Of a stretch of DNA of 64,000 bases, positions 57,120 through 64,000 are shown piece by piece. The DNA comes from JBBPZA01 sp963728925 (GTDB lineage Bacteria > Actinomycetota > Thermoleophilia > Solirubrobacterales > Solirubrobacteraceae). Below the pieces are notes generated by a model, which had not been told where the DNA came from, did not search any database, and saw only the letters and a list, made by a program, of their open reading frames with translations. A program made the translations under genes and the position numbers. Location of the stretch: positions 124,001-188,000 of the forward strand of contig CAVSMB010000015.1 of assembly GCA_963728925.1 (NCBI GenBank), given 5' to 3'. Each line of letters begins with the position of its first letter. Position 1 is the first letter of the stretch.

Positions 57120-57970
57120 GCGGCCACTCCCGAGCGGGCGCCCACGTGCTGGATCTCGCCGAGCGGGAGCTGGAGGAAGCGCGTGCCGAGGGTCCTGAAG
57201 CTCTCGACGTCGCCCGTGCACAGGAAGCGGTAGTCGCCTTCCCCGTCACGCGGGCTGGCCAGCCCGCGGCTGGAGAGCGCGTGCCCGACGCGCCGGGCGA
57301 CCGCCCCACCGGAGGGCACGAGGGTGACGTCGGGGCCGAGCGAGCGCTGGAGCATCGGGGCGATCAGCGGGTAGTGCGAGCAGCCGAGGATCACCGTGTC
57401 GACCTCGGCGCGCCGGAGCGGTTCGCAGTATCCGCGCACGGTGTCGACGACACGCTGGTCGAACGGGAAGCCACCCTGGATGATCGGCGCGAGATCGGGG
57501 CACGGCACGCTGACCAGCCGCACGAGCGGATCTGCGCTCATGATCGCGCGGTCGTAGGCGCGGCTCGCGACGGTCGCAGGCGTGGCCAGCAGCCCGATCC
57601 GCCCACTTCGGGTCGCGGCGACGGCCAGCACGGACTCGGGCGAGACGACCCCGACGACGTCGATCGGCAGCGTCCGCTCCGCGACGTGGCGCTGGAGCGA
57701 GGACAGGGCCGCAGCCGTCGCCGAGTTGCACGCGATGACCAGCAGCTTCGCCCCCGCTTCGAGCAGCCGGTCGCCGATCTCCAGGGTGAACGCCTCGAGC
57801 TCCGCGGCCGTCCGCGTGCCGTAGGGGAAGCGCGCGGTGTCCCCCAGGTAGAGGAAGTCCTCGTGGGGCAGCGACACCAGCAGCTCATGAAGAACGGTCA
57901 GCCCGCCGACGCCGGAGTCGAACACCCCGATCGGGCGAAGTCGAGGGTCGGAGGACCTCACCGACACCAT
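57116..57970 (-). CDS. murI: glutamate racemase
   Basis: The 284-residue cofactor-independent racemase makes D-glutamate for peptidoglycan. The catalytic cysteines are C81 in LLVIACNSATAAAL and C197 in VILGCSHYPLIAPM. The N-terminal GVFDSGVGGLTVLHELL and LYLGDTARFPYGTRT are diagnostic. The start ATG at 57970 gives a 13-residue lead before the first strand. It is the first gene of an operon in which murI, rph, rdgB and CDF overlap one another by 4 bases each. Confidence 0.97.
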   Translation of the reverse strand: MVSVRSSDPRLRPIGVFDSGVGGLTVLHELLVSLPHEDFLYLGDTARFPYGTRTAAELEAFTLEIGDRLLEAGAKLLVIACNSATAAALSSLQRHVAERTLPIDVVGVVSPESVLAVAATRSGRIGLLATPATVASRAYDRAIMSADPLVRLVSVPCPDLAPIIQGGFPFDQRVVDTVRGYCEPLRRAEVDTVILGCSHYPLIAPMLQRSLGPDVTLVPSGGAVARRVGHALSSRGLASPRDGEGDYRFLCTGDVESFRTLGTRFLQLPLGEIQHVGARSGVAA

Positions 57971-58045
57971 GGTGTCAGACGGACCCGCGGCCGAGCCGGC
58001 CTGGGGCGGGCGGCGGCCGGGCCGCCGCCCGCGTGGGATCGGCCG

Positions 58046-58264
58046 TCACTTGATCGAGTCGAGCGCTCCCTTGAGCTTCTTCACGATCGTCGCGGCGATC
58101 TGGCCGTCCCCGAGCTTGCTCCCGCGCGTCGCGGTCACCACCCCCGCCAGGACCACCGCGACGAGCAGGATCAGGGCCACGTACTCGACCGTCCCCTGCC
58201 CGCGCTCACGCGCGAGCACCTGCGCCACCGCAGCGTGGAGCCGCCCCATCAACCGGTACGCCAT
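58046..58264 (-). CDS. Flp/Fap-type pilin
   Basis: The 72-residue protein has a basic leader followed by GQGTVEYVALILLVAVVLAGV, with the Glu at +5 after the prepilin cleavage-site Gly, typical of Flp (type IVb) pilins and related pseudopilins. The C-terminal half is short and charged. ATG 58264 is preceded by GGAGGA. No tad assembly genes (tadA, tadB, tadC, cpaA) are in the window, so the secretion apparatus must lie elsewhere. Confidence 0.82.
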   Translation of the reverse strand: MAYRLMGRLHAAVAQVLARERGQGTVEYVALILLVAVVLAGVVTATRGSKLGDGQIAATIVKKLKGALDSIK

Positions 58265-58411
58265 CGCTCCTCCTTCGTCGTCGGCTTGTCGTGGCAACGA
58301 GTCTCCGGGGACGGTTGCCACGGAGCTACGCGCGTTCGTCACGCATCTGCGCAGAAACCGCAACGCACTCGAAGTCCCTGCGTTTACGGCGTCGATGACC
58401 CACGGCGGAGC

Positions 58412-58417
58412 TATAGT
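58412..58417 (+). promoter_or_regulatory. -10 box TATAGT upstream of the zinc-ribbon pair
   Basis: TATAGT is a strong -10 match 51 bases before the ATG at 58469. With GGAGG before the start codon this operon looks like a conventional leadered mRNA, unlike most genes here. Confidence 0.5.
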
Positions 58418-58468
58418 TGCCGCCTCGGCGCGCCGCTGGAAGCTGCCGCGCGGAGGCGCCGTCTCAGC

Positions 58469-59830
58469 ATGAGCGGGCTTCTCGATCGCATCTTCCCCCG
58501 CAGCGACGCCTCAGCTTCCGAGCCGCGGGGAGGCGCTTCCCCGGCCACGCCACCGCCGCCGGCCGAGCCGCCGCGCGCGGAGTCGTCCGCATCGCCCCCG
58601 ACGGCCGACCTGACGACGAGCTGGCCGGCGGTGGATCCGGCGGCGTCCCCGGTGGGACCGCCGACGGGCGAGACCGCCGCGCTTCCCGTCGCAGACGGAT
58701 CCGGCCAAGACCGGTCGACGGACGCGACCGCGGCCTTCGCCACCGGCGAGAGCGCCGAGCCTGGTGCGAGCGGGGACGTCCTGTCCGACGTCTCCAACGG
58801 AGGGGAGCAGCCGCGCCGGCGCGGCGGGCTGCTGCGCAGGCGTCGCAATGAGTTGGCCGGCGCTGGTGAGGGTGCGGAGCTGCCCGGGCCGGGTGAAGGC
58901 GCGGGCTCCCCCCGGCCCGGCGTGGATGCGGCCGACGCGAGCGCGGCGGGTGCCACGGCCACCGGTGCGCAGGCCGCTCCGGCGCAAGCCGCCGCTCCGG
59001 GGGGAACCGGAGGCGCCCTCGTCCAGTCGCCTGCCGCCGTCGCCGTCCCCGACTCGCCCGGCTTCGCCGAGCGGGCCCGTCTGCGGCGGCGGCTTCGGTA
59101 CCTGCGCAAGCTGCGCGAGCTGCTGCTCCGCGACCTCGGCGGCTTCGTCTTCGACGCGCGCCGCTTCCAGCGGCCGCGCGCCGACATCGTCGAGGCCAAG
59201 CTGAGCCGGCTCGCCGGCGTCGACGCCGAGCTGCGCACGCTCGAGGCCGCGCTCGAGGACCGCCGGCCGCTGCGCGAGCTCCGCGAGCCCGGGATCGGGG
59301 GGATCTGCGACGTCTGCGGCGCGTACTACGCCAGCACGGCGAGGTTCTGCTCGGAGTGCGGGTCGCCCGCCACCGCCCGGCGAGACTTCGCCGATCAGGC
59401 GAGGCCGGCGTCTCCCGGCGCGATGGCGGCCGCCCCCGCCGCGGCCCCCACCTCGCCGCCGACCCCCGCCGCCCCGGATCCGGCTGCCGCGCCCGCGACG
59501 GGCCACGCGGGGCCACCGACCGGCACGTCGCTGTGGTCGACCGGCGCTCCGTCGCACCACTCGACGCCGCCGTCGGGGGTGGACCCTGTGCCCGCCCCGC
59601 CGCCGGGCGGCGAGAGCCCCTCGACCGGCGCGAAGCCAAGCGCCCCGGCCGGTGCGGATCTGAGCGAGCCGGAGGACGGCGATCCGTCCGCGAAGTCGGA
59701 CGGGGCCGGCGGGGCCGCCGGCCCGGCTGACGGCCCGGGCGTCCCGGCCCCGGGCGGCCTCGCGCGTCCCGAGGACGAGTCCGCCACGCCGCCGCCCATG
59801 TCCTCGGGCGATCCGCTCCGGCAGCGATGA
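58469..59830 (+). CDS. Pro/Ala/Ser-rich protein with central helical and zinc-ribbon segments
   Basis: The 453-residue protein is mostly low complexity. About residues 20-185 and 315-453 are rich in Ala, Pro, Ser and Gly. In between is a folded core of about 120 residues: a charged helical part (FAERARLRRRLRYLRKLRELLLRDLGGFVFDARRF) with RRPLRELREPGIGG, then a zinc ribbon CDVCGAYYASTARFCSECGSPA. The helical core followed by a double-CxxC ribbon hints at a scaffold. No family recognised. Its stop overlaps the start of the next zinc-ribbon gene. Confidence 0.7.
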   Translation: MSGLLDRIFPRSDASASEPRGGASPATPPPPAEPPRAESSASPPTADLTTSWPAVDPAASPVGPPTGETAALPVADGSGQDRSTDATAAFATGESAEPGASGDVLSDVSNGGEQPRRRGGLLRRRRNELAGAGEGAELPGPGEGAGSPRPGVDAADASAAGATATGAQAAPAQAAAPGGTGGALVQSPAAVAVPDSPGFAERARLRRRLRYLRKLRELLLRDLGGFVFDARRFQRPRADIVEAKLSRLAGVDAELRTLEAALEDRRPLRELREPGIGGICDVCGAYYASTARFCSECGSPATARRDFADQARPASPGAMAAAPAAAPTSPPTPAAPDPAAAPATGHAGPPTGTSLWSTGAPSHHSTPPSGVDPVPAPPPGGESPSTGAKPSAPAGADLSEPEDGDPSAKSDGAGGAAGPADGPGVPAPGGLARPEDESATPPPMSSGDPLRQR

Positions 59831-60330
59831 CTGCCGTCCAGGCGCCGGCCGACGCGGCCTTCCGCTGCCCTCAGTGCGGTGGCGAGATCGGCGACGAGCA
59901 GGAGTGGTGCCTGCGGTGCGGCCGGGGCGCGCGCACGCGCGTCCAGCGCGCGCGCCACTGGCGGGTCCCGATCGTGCTCACCGGCGTGCTGGTCGCGCTG
60001 GCCGGAGCCGGACTCGCCGTGCTCTTCGTGGCGCTCAGCGGCGGGGACGCGAAGGTCGTCACGAGCGGCGAGCTCACCACCACGGTGACCATCACCACCG
60101 CCGCACCGGGCGCCGCCGCACCGCCGGCCACGGCCCCCACGGCGCCGCCCGCCACGACGCCGACCTCCCCCGGCGAGAGCACCCCGGGGACGCCCACCGC
60201 CCCCACGACGCCACCCGCGGCGACCCCCACCGCTCCGCCCGCGGCCACGACCCCCGCCGCCCCGACCACGAGCTCGACGACGCCACCGGCCACCGGCGGG
60301 ACGAAGCCACCGGCGACGACGTCGCCCTAG
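59827..60330 (+). CDS. zinc-ribbon membrane protein with Thr/Pro-rich exported tail
   Basis: The 167-residue protein starts with a zinc ribbon (FRCPQCGGEIGDEQEWCLRCGRG, about 12-34), then a single membrane helix (about 48-70), and ends in roughly 90 residues of almost pure Thr, Ala and Pro. The topology should place the ribbon in the cytoplasm and the tail in the wall. ATG overlaps the preceding stop. The two zinc-ribbon proteins probably form a pair. Confidence 0.72.
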   Translation: MTAVQAPADAAFRCPQCGGEIGDEQEWCLRCGRGARTRVQRARHWRVPIVLTGVLVALAGAGLAVLFVALSGGDAKVVTSGELTTTVTITTAAPGAAAPPATAPTAPPATTPTSPGESTPGTPTAPTTPPAATPTAPPAATTPAAPTTSSTTPPATGGTKPPATTSP

Positions 60331-60378
60331 AGGGACGCTGGGCGCCCCTGAGTCAGGGTCCCGGGAGCGCCGCCGGGA

Positions 60379-61422
60379 TCAGGCTCCAGGCGGCCCCCCC
60401 ACCGAGGCAAGCGCCGGCCAGTAGGCGGACACGCGCTCGACCGCCGCGCGTGTGAGCGGGTGGACCGCGAGCTCGCCCTCGGGGCGCGCACCTCTAGCCG
60501 CCAGCGCCTCCATCGTCGCCGCGACCGAGTTGGCCAGCGCGACGAGCTCGTAGCCGCCCTCGAGCACGACGCCGACCGGCACCCCGAGCTCGTCGGCCAC
60601 GCCGCGCACCGAGCGCGTCATCGCGCCGTAGCCCGCCTCGGTCACCCGGCACGTCGCGAGCGGGTCGTCGCGGTGGGCGTCGTAGCCCGCCGAGACGAGC
60701 ACGAGCCGTGGCTCGTAGGCGCGCGCGAGCGGCACGACGAGATGCTCGACAAGCGAGCCGAACACTTCATCCCCGGAGCCGCCGGGCACCGGGAGGTTGA
60801 CGGTGTAGCCCTCGCCGTCGCCGCTTCCCGCGTCGCGCCCCGACCCGGTCCCGGGATACAGCGGCCACTCGTGGATCGAGACGAAGAGCACCTCGTCGGT
60901 GGCGTGGAAGATGTCATTGGTCCCGTTCCCGTGATGCACGTCCCAGTCCAGGACGAACACACGCTCCAGCCTGTGGAAGTCGAGCGCCCGGCGTGCGGCC
61001 AAGGCGACGTTGGCGAACAGGCAGAAGCCCATCGCCCGCGCCGCTTCGGCGTGGTGGCCGGGCGGCCGCGCGACGGAGATCCCCACGTCGGCCTCGCCGG
61101 CGACCAGCCGGTCGACGAGGCCGCACGCACCGCCGGCGGCGTGCAGCGCCGCCTCGTAGGAGCCCTGGCTCACCAGCGTATCGCCGTCGATCGCGCCGCC
61201 GCCCCGCGCGGAGAGGTCGCGGATCGCGTCGCAGTAGCCGACCCGGTGCACGCTCGTGAGGTCGCCTCTGGACACCGGGTCGGCCAGCTCGCGGGCGTAG
61301 CCGAGCCAGCCGCGGGCCTCGAGCACGGTCTCGATCGCCACCATCCGCGCCGCCCGCTCGGGGTGGGCCCCGGTGTCGTGCGCGAGCGAGGACGGGTGGC
61401 TGAGGTAAACCGGGGCTCCCAC
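60379..61422 (-). CDS. histone deacetylase-family (acetoin utilisation/AcuC-like) hydrolase
   Basis: The 347-residue zinc hydrolase has the class II/AcuC-type motifs: PVYLSHPSSLAHDTGAHPERAARM at the start, ARPPGHHAEAARAMGFC with H123 and H124, VLDWDVHHGNGTNDIF with the zinc ligands D161 and H163, and SAGYDAHRDDPLA with D248. Bacterial members deacetylate acetyl-lysine or small acetylated amines. The long minus frame upstream is not coding; GTG 61422 is chosen by homology and the overlapping TACGGT box. It is divergent from nadB with only 21 bases between starts. Confidence 0.92.
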   Translation of the reverse strand: MGAPVYLSHPSSLAHDTGAHPERAARMVAIETVLEARGWLGYARELADPVSRGDLTSVHRVGYCDAIRDLSARGGGAIDGDTLVSQGSYEAALHAAGGACGLVDRLVAGEADVGISVARPPGHHAEAARAMGFCLFANVALAARRALDFHRLERVFVLDWDVHHGNGTNDIFHATDEVLFVSIHEWPLYPGTGSGRDAGSGDGEGYTVNLPVPGGSGDEVFGSLVEHLVVPLARAYEPRLVLVSAGYDAHRDDPLATCRVTEAGYGAMTRSVRGVADELGVPVGVVLEGGYELVALANSVAATMEALAARGARPEGELAVHPLTRAAVERVSAYWPALASVGGPPGA

Positions 61423-61427
61423 CCCAG

Positions 61428-61434
61428 TACCGTA
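61428..61434. promoter_or_regulatory. overlapping divergent -10 boxes between HDAC-like gene and nadB
   Basis: The near-palindrome GTACCGTAC contains TACCGT on the plus strand (10 bases before the nadB ATG) and TACGGT on the minus strand (6 bases before the deacetylase GTG). The two boxes share five bases, so both promoters cannot be bound at once. Confidence 0.4.
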
Positions 61435-61443
61435 CCCCTCCCG

Positions 61444-62904
61444 ATGCCGCCCACCACCGGCTATCGCACCGAGGCCGACGTCACGGTGGTCGGAGCCGGC
61501 GCCGCGGGTCTCTACACCGCGCTGTGCGCGGCCCGCGAGGGGGGGCGCATCGCCCTGGTCTCCGCCACCCCGCTCGCCGAGTCCGCGAGCTACTGGGCCC
61601 AGGGCGGTCTCGCGGCGGCGCTCGCCGCCGAGGACTCCCCCGAGCGACACCTCCAGGACACCGTGAAGGCCGGCCGCGGCGCGGTCCGCCGCTCGGCGGC
61701 GCGCGTGCTCTGCGACGAGGCGCCGGCGAGGGCGCGCGACCTCGAGCAGCTCGGGGTGCACTTCGACGCCGATCGCCGCGGCGCGCTGGCCCTCGGGCTC
61801 GAGGGCGGCCACTCGATCCGCCGCATCGTCCATGCCGGCGGCAGCGCGACCGGGCGTCGCATCACCCGCGACCTCTCCGCGCTGGTCGCCCTCGAGCCGA
61901 GGATCGAGGTGCTCGAGGACCAGCGCGCGACGAGGCTGCTGGTCTCCGACGGCGCCTGCGTCGGCCTGATCACCGCCGACGACGTCGAGGTGCGCTCGCG
62001 TGCCGTCGTCCTCGCGACCGGTGGCGCCGCCGCGCTGTGGGCGCGGACCACGAACCCGGCCGGGTCGATCGGCGGCGGGATGCTGCTCGCCCACGCGGCG
62101 GGCGCCGCGCTCGCCGATCTCGAGTTCGTCCAGTTCCACCCGACGGCGGTCGTCGGCGACGGCAACGACGGCTTCCTCATCACCGAGGCGATCCGCGGGG
62201 AGGGCGCGCGCCTCCTCGACGAGCAGGGCGAGCGCTTCGTCGACGAGCTCGCGCCGCGCGACGAGGTCGCCCAGGCGATCGCGGTGCGCCTGCGCGAGAG
62301 CGGCGAGCCCGCCGTGCGCCTCGACATGCGCGAGGTCGACCCGGCGCACTTCCCCAACGTCGTGGAGACGCTGCGCGAGGGCGGGCTGGACCCGGTCCGC
62401 GAGCTCATCCCGGTCGCCCCGGCGGCCCACTACGTCATGGGCGGTATCGAGACGGGACTGGACGCGGGCTCCACCGTACCCTGGCTCTTCGCGGTCGGCG
62501 AGTGCGCCTGCACCGGCCTGCATGGGGCCAACCGCCTGGCCTCCAACTCGCTCAGCGAATGCTTCGTCTTCGGCCGCCGGGCTGCGCGGGCCGCCCTGGA
62601 GGGGCCGCCGCCGGCCGGCGACGCGGCGGTGGCGCGCGAGATCGGGCGCTCCCCCGTCCCCTCGCCCGAGACCCGCGCGGCCCTGTGGCGCCACGCAGGC
62701 ATCGAGCGCACCGCCGAGGGCCTGCGCGAGCTGGCCGGCGATCCCCACCCGCTCGCCAGGATCGTCGCAGTCTGCGCGCTCGCCCGCGAGGAGAGCCGAG
62801 GCGGGCATCGGCGGGCCGACGCGCCGCACACCGATCCGGCGCTCGACGAGCGCCACGCCGTCGTCGCCCCCGGCGCCGCGCCGGCCTTCGAGTGGTGGGA
62901 CTAA
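61444..62904 (+). CDS. nadB: L-aspartate oxidase
   Basis: The 486-residue flavoprotein oxidises L-aspartate to iminoaspartate, the first step of NAD synthesis. The FAD motif is VVGAGAAGLYTALCAARE. ASYWAQGGLAAALA, GGHSIRRIVHAGGSATGRRI, FVQFHPTAV, LITEAIRGEGARLLDEQGERFVDELAPRD, HYVMGGIETGLDAG and ESRGGHRR follow in family order. The C-terminal helical part is shorter than in E. coli (about 540 residues). The stop codon TAA is also the target duplication of the IS element that follows, so the coding frame is intact but any downstream nad genes are cut off. Confidence 0.94.
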   Translation: MPPTTGYRTEADVTVVGAGAAGLYTALCAAREGGRIALVSATPLAESASYWAQGGLAAALAAEDSPERHLQDTVKAGRGAVRRSAARVLCDEAPARARDLEQLGVHFDADRRGALALGLEGGHSIRRIVHAGGSATGRRITRDLSALVALEPRIEVLEDQRATRLLVSDGACVGLITADDVEVRSRAVVLATGGAAALWARTTNPAGSIGGGMLLAHAAGAALADLEFVQFHPTAVVGDGNDGFLITEAIRGEGARLLDEQGERFVDELAPRDEVAQAIAVRLRESGEPAVRLDMREVDPAHFPNVVETLREGGLDPVRELIPVAPAAHYVMGGIETGLDAGSTVPWLFAVGECACTGLHGANRLASNSLSECFVFGRRAARAALEGPPPAGDAAVAREIGRSPVPSPETRAALWRHAGIERTAEGLRELAGDPHPLARIVAVCALAREESRGGHRRADAPHTDPALDERHAVVAPGAAPAFEWWD

Positions 62905-62924
62905 GGAACTATCCGAAAACTCTG
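62905..62924 (+). repeat. left terminal inverted repeat of the IS element
   Basis: The sequence GGAACTATCCGAAAACTCTG pairs with the right end at 63840-63859, with one mismatch at position 19. Confidence 0.9.
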
Positions 62925-62958
62925 CTGGTGGCAGGAGTTATGTCTCCTTGAGCTGAAT

Positions 62959-63000
62959 CGGCAAGGCACGCCGATCTCGCTAAAGGAGCGTGCCTTGCCG
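62959..63000 (+). promoter_or_regulatory. hairpin that encloses the transposase ribosome site and start codon
   Basis: A perfect 12-bp inverted repeat, CGGCAAGGCACG (62959-62970) and CGTGCCTTGCCG (62989-63000), has AAAGGAG in its 18-base loop and the TTG start (62995) in its 3' arm. An alternative shorter stem TCGGC/GCCGA (62958-62974) would free it. This arrangement would block translation from read-through mRNA. Confidence 0.65.
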
Positions 63001-63855
63001 ACTGCCGAGACTACCCCGGGTCGTCCGTTGGCGACGATCTGGGAGCTGCCCGACGAGCTGTGGGAGCGCATCGAGCCGATCCTCGCCAAGCACTATCCGC
63101 CCGCGTCGACGGGGCGGCCGCGAGCCGATCTGCGACTGATGCTGGACGCGATCATCTACCGCATGCGCTCGGGCGTGCAGTGGAACCAGTTGCCGCGCGA
63201 GTTCGGGCCCGACTCGACCGTGCACCACTGGTTTCAGCGCTTCGTCGCCGACGGGGTGCTGCGCGAGATCTGGGCCGCGCTGGTGCGCGAGTGCGACGCG
63301 CTGGGAGCGGTCAGTTGGGAGTGGCAGGCGGCCGACGGGGTCATGGGCAAGAGCCGCTTCGAGGGCGGCGCCCGCGGCCCAAACCCCACGGATAGAGCCA
63401 AACCAGGCACCAAGAAGAGCGTTATCGTCGAGCAGAGCGGCGGCCCGCTCGGCGTCGCGATCGCCGGCGCCAACGTCCACGACACCAAGCTGCTTGACGC
63501 GACGATCGACGCGATCGTCACCCAGCGCCCCGACCCCGCCGAGATCGTCCAACACCTGTGCCTGGACAAGGCCTATGACAACCCGACCGGCGACGCCGCC
63601 TGCAAGGCCGGCGGGTACGTAGCGCACATCCGACGCATCGGCGAAGAGAAGCTCGATGGCTGGGGCAACAAGACCCACCCCGCACGACGCTGGGTCGTCG
63701 AGCGCACCCTCGCCTGGCTACAGAAATGCCGCGCGATCCTGATCCGCTACGACAAGAAGGCAGCCAACTACGAGGGCCTGGTGCAACTGGCCTGCGGCCT
63801 GCTCTGGTACCGCCGACTGCACCGACTCAACCAGCCCGCCGGAGTTTTCGGATAG
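62995..63855 (+). CDS. IS5-family DDE transposase
   Basis: The 286-residue transposase has an N-terminal HTH-like part (LPDELWERIEPILAKHYPPASTGRPRADLRLMLDAIIYRMRSGVQWNQLPREFG) and the IS5 catalytic core. The first Asp is in WQAADGVMGKSRF, the second Asp in LCLDKAYDNPTG, and the Glu in HPARRWVVERTLAWLQKCR, followed by the Y-x-x-R/K region LIRYDKKAANYEGLVQLA. All DDE residues are present, so it is probably active. TTG at 62995 has AAAGGAG 6 bases upstream. Codon use is somewhat less GC-biased than in neighbouring genes. Confidence 0.93.
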   Translation: MPTAETTPGRPLATIWELPDELWERIEPILAKHYPPASTGRPRADLRLMLDAIIYRMRSGVQWNQLPREFGPDSTVHHWFQRFVADGVLREIWAALVRECDALGAVSWEWQAADGVMGKSRFEGGARGPNPTDRAKPGTKKSVIVEQSGGPLGVAIAGANVHDTKLLDATIDAIVTQRPDPAEIVQHLCLDKAYDNPTGDAACKAGGYVAHIRRIGEEKLDGWGNKTHPARRWVVERTLAWLQKCRAILIRYDKKAANYEGLVQLACGLLWYRRLHRLNQPAGVFG

Positions 63856-63859
63856 TTCC
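63840..63859 (-). repeat. right terminal inverted repeat of the IS element
   Basis: Read on the minus strand this end begins GGAACTATCCGAAAACTCCG, matching the left repeat over 18 bases plus one further base. It overlaps the last codons and stop of the transposase gene. Confidence 0.9.
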
Positions 63860-63862
63860 TAA

Positions 63863-64000
63863 GTGGTCCGGCTCGCAAGTCCTTTGACGTTTGACGGGCC
63901 GGGTGGAGGGCGGCGGTTGGTTTCGCGCGGTTAGGCGGCGCCGGCGCGCTGGTCGCGTGCGGGTCGAATTATCCGGCGTTCGCGGGGAGGAGCGCGGGGT
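63863..64000. other. right flank of the IS; no gene supported
   Basis: After the TAA duplication the original sequence downstream of nadB resumes with GTGGTCCGG. No start signal or convincing frame is seen. On the minus strand a frame open from the window edge ends at 63931 (about 22 codons, ending RDQRAGAA) and could be the C-terminus of a gene beyond the window; it is too short to call. Confidence 0.3.

Larger units (their letters stand above)
62905..63859 (+). mobile_element. complete IS5-family insertion sequence (955 bp)
   Basis: Terminal inverted repeats start GGAACTATCCGAAAACTC at both ends (18 identical bases, then one mismatch and a match). The element is flanked by TAA on the left (62902-62904) and TAA on the right (63860-63862), a 3-base TNA-type target duplication as in the IS1031/IS427-type groups of IS5. 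It contains one transposase gene in a single frame. Perfect ends, intact gene and target duplication point to a recent insertion. Confidence 0.9.

Noticed and set aside
63931..64000. Minus-strand frame open at the right window edge
   Set aside because: Only 22 codons are visible, with no family motif; kept as a note in the flank entry and not called as a gene.

Overview
The window is very GC-rich bacterial DNA with dense, mostly short-spaced genes and many GTG/TTG starts. Protein style and gene order (actinobacterial CtaB, GuaB3-type IMP dehydrogenase, long-tailed ribosomal protein S9, paired cytochrome oxidase clusters, many TANNNT boxes just in front of start codons) suggest a deep-branching actinobacterium, most likely class Thermoleophilia (Solirubrobacterales-like). 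This placement is inference, since no rRNA is present. No tRNA, rRNA, CRISPR array or phage was found.

Layout. 1-4655: oxidative and accessory metabolism (end of an alcohol dehydrogenase, aldehyde dehydrogenase, SnoaL-like protein, PHP phosphoesterase, an alpha/beta-hydrolase fused to a class III cyclase). 4698-10023 (minus): Vps62-like membrane protein, thioredoxin reductase, UPF0104 membrane protein, PAP2 protein. 10048-10517: two gene remnants. 10527-22166: the respiratory block. Oxidase cluster 1 (coxB1, coxA1, ctaB, two small membrane proteins) and cluster 2 (coxB2 with fused cytochrome c, coxA2, a tandem-USP protein, coxC, a small membrane protein) are separated by CBS, AraC and APH-type genes. 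The active-site motifs make coxA1 an A1-type and coxA2 an A2-type oxidase, with only one subunit III gene for both. 22246-33013: mixed genes, including a cytochrome c-cupredoxin lipoprotein, a GT4 glycosyltransferase, a GGDEF/HD-GYP protein, a frameshifted secreted protein, a HIT protein and an M28 peptidase.

42196-33171 (minus) is a core run: rplM, rpsI, glmM, glmS, nnr, alr, cca. It joins ribosomal proteins to UDP-GlcNAc and D-alanine supply. S9 here has a roughly 234-residue acidic extension, and rplM is preceded by a terminator-like hairpin. 42347-46275 holds gene remnants, a divergent pair of small or membrane proteins, a polysaccharide deacetylase and an SGNH hydrolase. 49266-46422 is guaB3-guaA. 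51918-49389 is LysM, D,D-carboxypeptidase and a PfkB sugar kinase. Then come pyrF, HU, a Roadblock pair, and the tightly overlapping murI-rph-rdgB-CDF operon (57970-54872), followed by an Flp-type pilin, two zinc-ribbon proteins and an HDAC-family deacetylase divergent from nadB.

The right end carries a complete IS5-family element (62905-63859). It has about 18-bp inverted repeats and a TAA target duplication, and sits exactly at the nadB stop codon. I found no obviously new defence or biosynthetic system. The most unusual items are the S9 extension, the A1/A2 oxidase pair, the pervasive leaderless-promoter signature, and the structured leaders at rplM, glmS and the IS transposase.
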